NCBI RefSeq assembly: GCF_032362555.1
Contig: NC_083510.1
Span: forward strand, 6,785,501 to 6,849,500
From: Amyelois transitella
Lineage: Eukaryota; Arthropoda; Insecta; Lepidoptera; Pyralidae
Length of the DNA: 64,000 bases
Direction: 5' to 3'
Part shown: positions 48,028 to 60,400 of the stretch, one piece after another
Position numbering within the stretch: position 1 is the stretch's first letter
How the letters are laid out: each line of letters starts with the position of its first letter
Made by a program: the position numbers and the translations under genes
Notes under the pieces: generated by a model
Databases searched by the model: none
The model's input: the letters and a program-made list of their open reading frames with translations, nothing else
Told to the model about the DNA's origin: nothing

Positions 48028-48067
48028 TGAACATTAAAGCCTGAGTGTACTCAGGCTTTAATGTTCA
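48028..48067. repeat. 19-bp hairpin
   Basis: Arms 48028-48046 and 48049-48067 pair perfectly (TGAACATTAAAGCCTGAGT on the left) with only GT unpaired between them. Confidence 0.9.
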
Positions 48068-49355
48068 ATAAGCCTGTTTCTGATCGAATCATACTAACGT
48101 AATTTTCTAAAAAGTAAGTACACGTCATTTACTTTGTTCGGTGTGCCAGTTTCATATAATTTATCCAAAAAAGTTACACAAAATAAGTTTTTACAAAATA
48201 ATCTTCTTTCTGCATGTAGCGCCGCCACAGGGCGATCTTGGTAACTAAACACGCATATGATGACGATGCTAATCACCTATTTTCAGCAGTGCACGGAAAA
48301 CTTCAGTTTGATTCAGCAAGGAAAATATAGATGGCGCATTAATATACAGACACTAGAGTTACAGTTATAAAATCTCTGAACAAAACATAGTGTAACTTTT
48401 TTTAATTTTAATTTAAGTATTATAAAGCTATTAGAGTAGAAACGCGCAACTCAGAGTAAAACGAAAAATCTGGCTAGTTTCCGGAGACGCGGGAATTTTG
48501 GGAAATCTATACTCAGCGATTTGACCTGTGCATTGATATGTCAGTCAATTAACATTTTCCTCTTTTATAAATATAGATTATTATGGAAGAATATGAAAGG
48601 TATCCTTCCTTTCCTCAAGCGTCCACCTCATCCCGTCTACACTAGCTAGCTAGCATCCCACAATTGCCTTGTAATTGGGTCGTCAGTAATTACGGAACAT
48701 CCTTTAGACGGTTATGAGGTGCCGGAAACGTTAACTATTTTAGGTGAATCTATCGCAATAAATTTTAAGTCCCTTCTTATCGCATGTCTGTCTTTCATTT
48801 GAATATGACCTAACTATAAGGTTCTTTTGTGTGTAAGTACGTTTAGTGTTCTTTGAGATTCAAATCGTATTTTACTCGTATTCATGAATTAAAATCTTTA
48901 CTTGAACTAACTGAAGTTCACGTACTTCATTTCAAGTGTGAGACCTTACAAACTACTTCATGATATGTTGGACGAAACACGTGAATCAAGGATTATCCCA
49001 GATTAACCAAGTCGGCAGTTTCACCACAAGGCGAACAATTAGGTAGAGAAATTATATTTTCAGCTAAATTTTAAAGCGAACCTAAATTCATCTTGATTTC
49101 GTTAAAAATTTGGTAGATTTAGGTATCTTATTGATATACATATATGTATATATTTATAATTTCTAGTCGCTTTAGAAGAAAGTACCAACTGAGTTTTGGC
49201 CATTTGGCCTGCTATACCGTCGTTTCGTTCCAGCCTTCTTGTATAACCGTAGTTAACTCGTTGACTCTTAATTGCATAGCCCGGCGGGAGCTATTTTCGA
49301 TCAGCTACAAACAATTTGGAGAGGCGATGAGTCATATCCATAGAAATCAGAATAA

Positions 49356-49530
49356 TCTTATATATAAAATTCTCGTGTCACAATGTTCGCTCCGTTATTC
49401 CTCCGAAACGGCTTGACCGATTTTCACGAAATTTTGTAAAAATATTGAGTAGGTCTGAGAATCATCCACTTCTATTTTTCATACCCCTTAGTGATAAGGG
49501 TTGTCCACCCTTAACATTTTTTTGCAAGAA
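49356..49530 (+). repeat. Dispersed element fragment
   Basis: It begins TTATATATAAAATTCTCGTG, with CTCCGAAACGGCTTGACCGA, GAGTAGGTCTGAGAATC and CCCCTTAGTGATAAGGGTTG blocks. This is a very common lepidopteran interspersed sequence; class not determined. Confidence 0.5.
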
Positions 49531-50186
49531 ATTACTTAAAAAATATTTATACGGCAAAACAACGTTTGCCGGGACAGGTAGAGTATTACATAAGTTTTCC
49601 AATTTATTAAATCTTTCCGTTTGGTATTTAAGTTGGTTTATTTGCGGAACCACGATTTTTTTTCTGAAATATTGTTCTTTGTGTTGTAAATAATTGTCAA
49701 CGAGTATACACACCATGCCATAGATATTCTCTAAGATATATTTTATCTGAAGTCAAAACGGAAAGTAATTTAAAACATCCAGATAATTGAACCTAGCTTA
49801 AAGTTCTCGAGTTAGAAATACTCGAGTTGATTGATGGACAGTAACCACAACTGTTACCATATTGATTCCTTATCTCCCGTTTATTATTTACTAACCAAAC
49901 ACATTTGCTTGTTATTTACTCATGATATTAAGACTTATATAAGCTCAGATGAAACAAAGATTAAATGAATAGAAAATTGCATATTTTTTCGTTATCTACT
50001 TACACATTTTACACATTATGAATCAAAGTACAAGTAAACGACCTAGAATGCCTTTATATAGTCGTGGTAAACAAGAAAATGTAAACACGAGGTTATTAGT
50101 TTATTCTAAAATTATTAACTAACTATTTAAGTTAGTAATTTTAGAACTCGTACAACTTATTATAACTATTCAATGTATCCGACCAG

Positions 50187-50444
50187 GTCGGCGGGTTCCT
50201 TATATTTATGACGTTGATGTTAATAACCGTAAACCCTAAAACACTGAAAGATCCGTTGAAAAGCGGTCGGAATATTGAAAAAGCGGTCGAGCGACGTCAT
50301 ATCTCGAATCCCAAGTACGGCTTCCCGCGATCCTTCTCATTGCGACTCTATCCCTCCCGACAACTGCCCGCGTCTGGACCTCCCAATCCAAGTGAAAACA
50401 TACTGAGTGGCAAAATGTCAGAGATCGACGAAAGAGGGTTTCAT
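50187..50444 (+). CDS. NDRG3: 5' coding exon of the NDRG gene (left boundary uncertain)
   Basis: The frame ends GGG TTT CAT|GTAAGT in phase 0, which joins cleanly to the exon at 54364. The last ten codons, MSEIDERGFH, start at an ATG in a good context (GGCAAAATGTCA, 50415). The frame is open upstream through NPKYGFPRSFSLRLYPSR, so the exon may instead be internal, with a possible acceptor GACCAG|GTC at 50187 in phase 0, or start at the ATG at 50208. Composition from ~50250 on looks coding. I cannot decide between an ATG-first exon and an internal exon. Confidence 0.6.
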
Positions 50445-53400
50445 GTAAGTGAACACCTAAATATTTCCCGTGTAAATATGCCTGTTATTGACGATATAAA
50501 TAGATTGGGATGTTACTATGATTTATGGTTTGTTGTGAACTTTTGGAAATGCTTCTTACAAACTAATATTTTTTTGGAGTTTAACGTTTTAATCGAACTG
50601 AAAAAAACAGACAATTTTTTTCATGAATATGTTCTATGTAACCTGTGCTACTAAAACTTACATTACATTTTGTAACCATATTTTTAATGTGAAATATATG
50701 CGTTAGAAACAACCTCACAGTAATCAAATGTTTATTCAAAGTATATACTGGCGCGGGCTAAATTTTACGGGCAATAATAAACCGCTTGGCGCTCTACAAA
50801 CAAATACTGTTGATCCAGCTCTATATTGTTTTCTTTTGTTATGATAACAATTAAGTACATTTTCAATCAAAACTAAATCAATTTTCACATGAAATGTGTC
50901 ATCTTGTACTTATTTTATGTTTTATTATAGACATTTAATCCTGTATATCACTGATGGGTAGGCCTGTTTTATTAAACGCAAATGTGAAGGTAAAGTTGAT
51001 TTGGTTTATTTCTATTAGTGTACTAAAAAGCACTAGGCAGCGCTTTTATATATTATTTTTCAAAAACATTATTTGACTTTCATTAATTGAGCTGTAGTAT
51101 GTATGTAAGTGGGTGTATCGAATCGATTTTCTTTTACCCTGTTGTGCGTAAGGTGTGCCCTTTACTCTATTATACTCTATACTACTCTTCCTCTTTTTTG
51201 TTTGATGAGAGTAGTGTAATTGGTTTCTCATCAACTGATTTTTAAGAATTCGGATTTGTTGTCAAGACTTTTTTTTTATTATCCTTGCTTAATACAAGTA
51301 AGTACCTTATTGTGTATAAGTACGTACGTATATATATATATACGCGTTATTTTTTAATTTAGTGCAGTTTCCAAATAATGCGATACAAGTATTCAACTAC
51401 TTCTAAAAAATTACTTATTGAGTTAATCCCAAATTGATAAATATAAAAACAGAATTTAGATTGCACAAATTTGCGTGTTTCTTAAAGTTATAGTTTTATA
51501 TTTGATCACAGTATTTAATGAAGTCACTACCTGTTTCACAGCGTGAGATAACTCTACACATTTGAGGTCAATTGGTGAACACTTAGCCCACAGACATTGC
51601 AACATGCGTTTTATTTTGGTCACAATTGCAATATTCTAGGCTACTATATGTTTCTACCTAGAAAGATTTGATTTGGGCAACTATAGTTTGACGTACAAGA
51701 GTAATTGACTTATATTAAGTCCTAGAAATAGTTTTAAATAAATTTGAGAGTTGTGTTCAAGATATTTTTAAGTAGTTATCTTTTTTTATAACGTGTTTTT
51801 AATGATCAATAATAAGGTGGAAGTCAGCGTGTCAGAATATTATCTATGTGTATCAGTTGTTGTAAATACAACTCACATAATTACACCCTTAATATTGCAA
51901 AAAAATATTAACAAGAAGGTAATTCTACCAATTTAATATATTTTGTTCATTTCAAATAAGAAATGCGAAAAGGTTTATGGGTATCTTTGAGCTGGGTACG
52001 ATTTGGGGTAGAATAAAATAGTAGGAAGGTTGCCGCACTGCACAATATTTTCAGTTTATTTTGTTGCAATACCTTTATATCATTTCGTTCTAAGTAAATA
52101 CGCATGTAGCAAGTGTCAAAAAATCTAGATGTCTTTAAATATTAAAACTAACATATCTGTGAAGCTACAAAACGGCTTCTGAAACGAGTAATATCAAATC
52201 TATTGATATTGCACATCATGATTTCAGAGCTACTTCGCTCTAATGTGTATCTTTGCGTGTTTCCAGTTGTACCTACCCTTTGCCATATGCTTCCATGCCA
52301 ATGGGGTCCGCTTTCCGATATTTCTCAAATTACTTTACTGAACTGAAAACGCCATTATAATATAATTCAACTAAATCATCCAAAATTTAAAATTCGCAGG
52401 TAAGTAGACGTGCTAAAAGACTCGCATCATAAATTATTGGCGTCAATGAATGTTCGTACGTAAGTATCTACCTATTTACAAGGCAATAGATTTCATATCA
52501 ACATCGACTATCAAGGTTGCGTCTACTTTGCGTTTTGAAATACAATTATGTTTTGTTAGTTTAAATTTAAATTTATTTGCTTACATTTATGAAGTCTTGT
52601 CTCTTTGAATGTTATAACAGATATTTTCAAAAAAAAACTTATACTTAATAAATGTTAACCAAATTTGGTAACAAGGTATACAAATTTGAGATAACAAGAC
52701 AAATTTTACATGTTATAGCTTAGCTATGCAAATAAACATACCTACATTTTCGCGGCTTCGGTCGCGAGAATGTTACCTACTCGTACATCGTACATTCTCG
52801 CAACCAAAGCCGAAAGTAGAAATGACATACTATAATTAAGAAGGTCAGGTCATCGCTCGCATTACTCGCAATAAGTTTTACCTTGTTTCGCTAAACTCTT
52901 CAGTGCATATACTCGTATAAAATGATGTTACCAAAATAACGTTGTTTACAAATAACATACCTTGAATATTCAGCCCAGCTCGGTGCACGTGTACTGGCCG
53001 ATTGTTGATTTGCCGTCTCTTTCATGAACAGCTTTCGCTAAATGGTTGTCTGGCATGCACACAATATTTCTATTTTCCTCAAAAGTAAGGTAAAAAGGTT
53101 TTGCTTCCGGTCCACATGTTTAGTTTTATTGTAAATCCCACGGTGTTCCCGTATACCTATTTTCCCACACTAAATCTGCTTCAGCCTAAATGCCAAAATG
53201 GCTGTTCGTTGTCGGTCAGCCACGCAGTAACGTAAGAGTTTTCATATTAATTAATACTATAACATATTTGGAAGACATCCTATCTTGACCTCATCCAACC
53301 AAAGCAAAGGCTAAGAGAAAATACCTATAAAGGTGGCTCTTCAACCTCTAAAAACCCTTGCCATTTCATGTGCGACAAAAGTTTTTATCGTCTAAAAACT

Positions 53401-54363
53401 AAAAATTTATTTCAAACAATAAATGTACAAATTATACCTAACATTAGTTTCAATTAATAAATATAAAATTCTCTCATTACTTTCCTCAGTGTCGGTGATT
53501 TATCCGTTATTGTATTAAGGTACTTTTGATAAATTGTTTTGTGTTATAAAAGGGGACTAATCGTATGATGCTGATGACAACAGAAAGTCAAAGTCGTGAT
53601 GAAATGTCCTCACAAAACAATAAATTCCATTTTGCTCGCTTTAATAACTAATGAGAATAAATATGGTATCGTTGTAACTAAAATCTTCAATTCGTTATCT
53701 TAAATATCTTTAAGGGCTTCGTTAATAAAGTTCACTCACGATAAACTGAGGAATACAAAACCTGAACACCATCAACATAGGGCATTCCCGAAATGAGTTC
53801 ATCACCAGAGTTTACAAACATTTCGTGTTGACGGGTACCTTTGGCTGGCGTTTAATTTGCTATATGTCGTCCGAGTCGAACGTGCGTGCGTCAGCGGAAC
53901 AGCGGTCAATATTGATTGGCTTGTGGTATATGCAGGATTCTACTTGTTAGTCTTCTTTATACATCCACATTAATAAAACACCAAAATACAGATACATCAC
54001 GTCTCTAACGGGTTAGACAGTATCAATAGTTATAGAAAGACTTTCAGCTGGATTACTTCTGAAATCAAGGTTCATAGCCTGCTATAGCACATCACCTAAA
54101 AAAAATTCTCAAATTCTCTTAACATAAAACTGTATGTTTTAGTAAAGTTCTATTATCCAAGAAATATTATTTATTATTACTTCAATTACTCCAATGATTC
54201 TACGAAGTAAAAATATAAAATACATCCGACTACGTAAAAAAAAATTACATTTATAATTTTTTTTTAAGAATAATAACATTTTCTAGTAGAATTAAATTTG
54301 TCTTAAATAATCCAGTTACAGTATTTAATTCCGTTCTTAAATATTATGTTTTGATTGTTTCAG
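50445..54363. other. NDRG intron
   Basis: AT-rich, no exon found. It contains a 21-bp inverted repeat with two mismatches and an 18-nt loop (52753-52773 with 52792-52812; arm CGGCTTCGGTCGCGAGAATGT), probably the remnant of a small inverted-repeat element. Confidence 0.5.
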
Positions 54364-57300
54364 AAATACGTCGTGAGCACGGATCGCAGCGGAGACATTC
54401 ATGTCCATGTACAGGTAAATAGTTTTGTAGCGGGAGCGATGATTCGGCTCGACCGCCACCAAAAGGGAAGATCTTCCGCCAGGCTAGGTGTTATGCCTGG
54501 GGAACCGCGGCTCCGACGATGTTGTGTCGGAGGTTGTATATATAGCTCCAATCCATGAAATCTTTGAAATCGCGTCTTAGATTCTTCGCTGCTATTGGTT
54601 GAGCGCGTCAATTTCTTCGCGATGATTGACATTAGTTGTTTGATTTGATGTTGTGACGAGTGGCGTAGAGATGTCGCCACAGTACTCCCCCCCAAGACCG
54701 GAGGTCTGAAGTCTTGATCTTGCTGTGCAATCTGTGCTTCAGTTGTAGCTTGCAAGTGCCAGTTATCTTCCAGTGAGTCGGAAGTTGCTCGAAGTCCTAG
54801 TGAGTCAGGAGTGAGCCGTTGCGTTGCGCGTAGTCTGCGGTGAGTCGAGACAGTAGAGAGCGAAGTCGACTTGTTGGCGCCGAGAGAAATCGTGCAGAGC
54901 TGCCACGCTGGAGAGAAGAGCGGCCGTCGAAGAGACCCAGGCGTGGGCTGCGGTAGATGCGTCGGTCGCTGAAGTCGATGAGAGTGAGTGCGGGTGGAGA
55001 CAGGACCAGGAAGCTCGGTGAGTCGGCTGCGATGGACCTGCTGCGATACCCAGTTGCTGGCTTGCTGTGAGACTGCTTGCAGAGTGAGGAGTGATGCTGA
55101 GGATTGGGAGTTGATAATGATGGAGAAGGTTGCTTCCAATCACGTCGGGGTCACCAATGTAGCGGGAGCGATGATTCGGCTCGACCGCCACCAAAGGGAA
55201 GATCTTCCGCCAGGCTAGGTGTTATGCCTGGGGAACCGCGGCTCCGACGATGTTGTGTCGGAGGTTGTATATATAGCTCCAATCCATGAAATCTTTGAAA
55301 TCGCGTCTTAGATTCTTCGCTGCTATTGGTTGAGCGCGTCAATTTCTTCGCGATGATTGACATTAGTTGTTTGATTTGATGTTGTGACGAGTGGCGTAGA
55401 GATGTCGCCACAGTTTAATACCCATAGATAGAAGAAGGTTCCGGAAGTTGACATGATGGAAATTAAACTTAGGCATCGTTCTACAAATCATCGGAAATAT
55501 ATATAAATCAATGGAAATACTATTTTGTACTTGGAACAGTATGAACGATTTGTCGTTATCTTGCCCCGCATGCAGTTTCAGCTGCGCAGTTGTAAATCTC
55601 ATAGTAATTGAGATGCAATATGGAAATGTGGTGCGACGTCACATTCACCAGTACTTACCACTACGTCATATTATTTCGAAGTCAATGAAACAAATTATAC
55701 TCTGATACTAAATAGGTATATACTCGTACATATAATTCCTAGAAGTTTTAATAATTGTTGGTGGTTAACTGGTACACATTTGAAAAATTCGGGTAAGCTA
55801 GACGCCATATTTTTTTATTAATTTGTCTTTTATTCATAAAGATCCCAAAAGTAACATAGTCTTATATTATCAAATCTTTTTCCATTGCAGTTTAAAGAGA
55901 GCCTGACCCATAAGATCGGAAGGCCACGTTTAGCTGAAAGTCTTTATGCGAATACATTCTAAACTAGGGACAGGGTATTAGACCATCGCCTAAAATAATG
56001 ATTTCGACTTTCTATAGGCCTCTCCACATATTTTTTTTTGTGGTCTTCGAGGTTATTGTAAATGTCATTCTGCAGAATTGGTAAAAGAAAAAGAGGATAA
56101 TTTGGTGTCGTTTGACATTTTAGTTTTCCCGCATAACCACCCAATTTGCCGTGGAAGTGGGTGCTAAAACAGCTATCTTGGAATTATGTTACCACAATAA
56201 TAGGGTTTATGCTTTTCGCATGGATAAGTTAATAATATAGTAGAAGAGGTGCACGATGGTAAAAGTAAGGTAATACGTAGGTTCGTTTTAGCTGGTAAAT
56301 ATGTACGGGAACATAAATTAAAAAATAAAAATTAAAAACCAGTTTGTAAATATGTAGTTCGAATAGTCAGATGAAGTGTTAATTATTCTTACTTGAATTT
56401 AATTCTACTTATTTATTAATCTGCAATTTAATGCCTATTGTGTTACATCATTTTAATTATTTCACAAGTAATACATACATACATACATATAATCACGTCT
56501 ATATCCCTTGCGGGGTAGACAGAGCCAACAGTCCTGAGCGGACTGATAGGCCACGTTCAGCTATTTGGCTTTAAGATAGAATTGAGATTCGAATAGTGAC
56601 AAGTTGCTAGCCTATCGCCTAAAAAAGAATCTCAAGTTTGTAAGCCTATCCCTTAGTCGCCTTTTACGACATCCATGGGAAAGAGATGGAGTGGTTCTAT
56701 TCTTTTTTGTATTGGTGCCGGGAACCACACGGCACAAGTAATGCATAAACATTATATCAAATATGTGAAATAATTTCGCTATTAAAAATTCCACAAGAAC
56801 AAATCTTTTTGAACAAAAACGCGGTAAAATATTAGTTACTTATTTATATTGTTAGGTAAAGTAAAAATTAATTTAAACACATAACAAATGGTAAAATTTG
56901 AATGTAATTATAACCTACAAAATTACCAGGGAAATTAGAGAAAAATACTGATTTCATTAAAATTAAATAGAAAAAGCTACCATGTTGGTCTAGCAGCGAA
57001 AAAAACAGTGTGTGTTAGCTGCTGCTATTCCCGTGCAGATTGTTAAAGTCCTTTCAAAAGACTGTTGGCTCTGTCTACCCTGTACGGGATAAAGCCGTGA
57101 TTATATGTATGTATTTAGAAATGTAGTTCTATGTGGTACTTGTTTTTCAATCTATGTTATGTTTTTAACGGCCTCTGTGGCGCAGCGGTAATACGCTTGT
57201 CTGTGACATCGGAGGTCCCGGGTTCGAATCCCGGCCAGGGCATGATGAGAAAAGAACTTTTTCTGATTGGCCTGGGTCTTGGATGTTTATCTATATAAGT

Positions 57301-57394
57301 ATTTATTATAAAATATAGTATCGTTGAGTTAGTATCTCGTAACACAAGTCTCAAAGAACTTACTTCGAGGCTAACTCAATCAGTGTAATTTGTC

Positions 57395-57443
<49 letters not shown>

Positions 57444-60400
57444 AGAAGTACTTAAATATACTTAGACATTTTTTTACTTTTACTTGACGCTATCAGGGAA
57501 CACTTCCGAAGTTGGGACAGGTAAGTTACATGTCAGCGTTATTTCTCGATATTTCCAATTGTCAGCTCATTCATGCATAAAATTACGAAGTGCAACTACT
57601 CGTAAAAGTAAATTGATGAATAACCTAAAACGAAATATTTATAAAACGCTTATGTTATTAGCTAACCTAAATCAGTAAAGGTAAATTTTTATACCAATAC
57701 CTACCATGTCAAGTTAAATCATTTTGTCATGCTCATACTAATTCAATTATTTCCATTTTAATTAACCATTTTCGGAATAATTACATGTGTATACTATCAA
57801 TGACAATTTATGATTATATTTCAACATTTGTTAAGAAACAAGAATATGTTAGTGTAATAGGTATCTTCAGGCACTTCACTCCAGTGTTTTTCATTATAAT
57901 CCTGTATTGATAAACATACACATATAATCACGTCTATATCCCTTGCGGGGTAGACAGAGCCATATATATATAGTTACTTACTTATAAAGAAGAAACTGAC
58001 TGGCTGGTCGAAAAACGTGCAGCCCGACCCACGTGTTGTTTGAAAGAAGGAATGTTTGACATTGCCACGGAAAACTATATTTCGCGCGCACGAAGTCACG
58101 GGGCGAATCAAAAAATTTTTACATACCTAACTAGTTTGTAAAAATACATAGAAATTATTATATAATATTGCATATACTATACCTACTTATACTTGTACAA
58201 GCACACATTAAGGTTGCCTATTAAAAAAATAGTTTGCTTTTTTTTGTTGAGGACAGATCAAATCATATCTACTACTTAATACCTTTTTCCTAATTTTGCA
58301 ATTATTATGAGTAGGTCCAAGAATACTATCGTTAAATGGGATATCGTTAGATCGCATGTATTTGTGTTTTATAATACTCTGACTGTATACTATATAATAC
58401 TCTGACTGTAATAATTGCCGTATCGTAAATGCTTTGTTCTCACAGATATTATTTTCTCACATTTTTATTGCAATTCGTATCTCCTTTTAGACTCTATTAA
58501 TATTTTATTTTATATCCTTTAAGACATAATTATAATTACTTACTATGAGAAAATGTTATTGTTGCAAAATGAAATGCGTATTAGAGTAGGTAGGACCAGA
58601 AATACTGGCTTTAAATTATATATGTTTTTTCTAAATATTTCATTGATTTATTTTCAGGGAGATTTGAGTCAACAAGACAAAAGATGTGTATTCCTTACGG
58701 TACACGACTTGGGTACCAATCGTGAGTATTAAAAAAAAGTATTAAATTTTCAAAAGAACATGACTGAGTCAACTTAATAAAACAACAACATAATAGTACT
58801 TTACTCACTTTTTGACTTATTATTCCTTGATATATTAAATTTTCTCAAAAAATAAACCTGTGTCACTTGATAGACCAGTTGAGATTTATAGCATTTTTTT
58901 AAAATAAATATCCGAAAAATAGTAAAAATATTTTTTATTTTCTTCTATACAGATTCGTCTATCGTAGACTTCATATCTACCCCAGCGATGAGCGAGATAA
59001 AAGAGCGATCCTGTTTCATCCATGTGGATGTGCCAGGCCACGAGGAGAACTCTCCAGATCTCCCTGACTCGTAAGTTTCACTAACGTTTTGCTTTTCAGT
59101 CTTTTAAAATAACAAATTTAAAATAGTTGTAGGTAGATGGCGTGGCGAATCTGATCTTCATATCTGGATAGGAGAAAATTACCTAGCTTGGGTTGTAGTT
59201 ACGCAATCAATGCCTGAATATGCAAGTTTAAATTTAATAATATAGGTGACATTGTTTCTTAACCAATAAACCTACTAGGAATAACCTCAACAATTAGCAT
59301 AAAAATATTATAGACTGCCGGAAAATGTACTTAAACTTGCCCTAGTAGGTCATGGTATATACAAAGTCAGTTGAAATTACTTTCCAGATTAATGCGTCTG
59401 AAGTATAGAGGTACACCTATACACTTCAAGGCCTGAAGCCGCCGCCTAGAAGGCGCAGGGAAATCAATCTCTCACAAATAATTAATTTAATCGTCCACAG
59501 CTATCAATTTCCATCACTACAGACCTTAGGTGAAGATATTATTACTGTGTTGGACTTCTTGCACGTTCGATACGCCATTGGCCTCGGCGAAGGCGCCGGA
59601 GCGAACATCCTCGCTCGATGTGGCCTCGCGCACCCACGAAGACTCCTTGGCCTCATCCTGGTGAACTGTACGGGGTCTACGTCATCAGTAGCTGACGCTT
59701 TCCGCACTCGCTTCTCCCGCTGGAGAGGCGCTGACATCTCGCAGTCTGAGGAAGATTTTCTCATCTATCACAAGTTTGGCCACGTGAGTTATACACAGGA
59801 TGTAGATTTTAAATATCAGGTACTTTTCCTTCTCTATATTGATAACTCTACTAATTTTCAATGAATGTCACTGGGTAAGCTTCGGGTATATGTAGCTTAT
59901 TTAAAATACTTACTTCTGTCACTGAAATATGTTTCATTATCGTAAATTTCGAGAGCTTTCTTTTGGCCAAGTATACGAACTTTCGTTTACAACTTCTTCT
60001 GTTGTGTCAATCGAACTGGAAACTCAATAAAAAAAAAATGTTTCTATATATATTTCAGGTGATGGAATCTATTTTGATAAAACTATATGTAATCAATGTG
60101 TATTTTCACTTATAAGCACGAATTTTACTAATGCATGAATCAGACTGTTATGTATCTAAACTAATATATTATTTTTCATATTAACAACTTATTCCAATAT
60201 TGATCTATTTTCTTTTAAGAGGTATATAGCTTGGCTTTAGACAAAATTGCTATTAGATTTGACAAAACTTTAAAATATTATGGTTAAATTTATAAATTAG
60301 TCCGAAACTTGAAAAAGAATCAATAGAAATATAAAAGGATAAAAAAAATTCAGTACAATATTATAAATATAACTCAAAGTCATAGCCATATAACAGGCTG

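Larger units (their letters stand above)
45198..50186. other. Non-coding region with several hairpins, putative NDRG intron
   Basis: No exon was seen. Structures noted: a 26-bp perfect stem with 5-nt loop at 45881-45937; a TTTTATTTTTT/AAAAAATAAAA inverted tract at 45965-46018; a 14-bp stem at 47778-47810; a 19-bp stem with a 2-nt loop at 48028-48067; an imperfect stem around 50108-50150. A dispersed repeat lies at 49356-49530. Some hairpins are probably small foldback or MITE remnants. Confidence 0.45.

Noticed and set aside
54399-55139. 246-codon minus-strand frame as a host gene
   Set aside because: It runs through the TRIM interior and left LTR, and its end overlaps an NDRG exon antisense. 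No coding signature.
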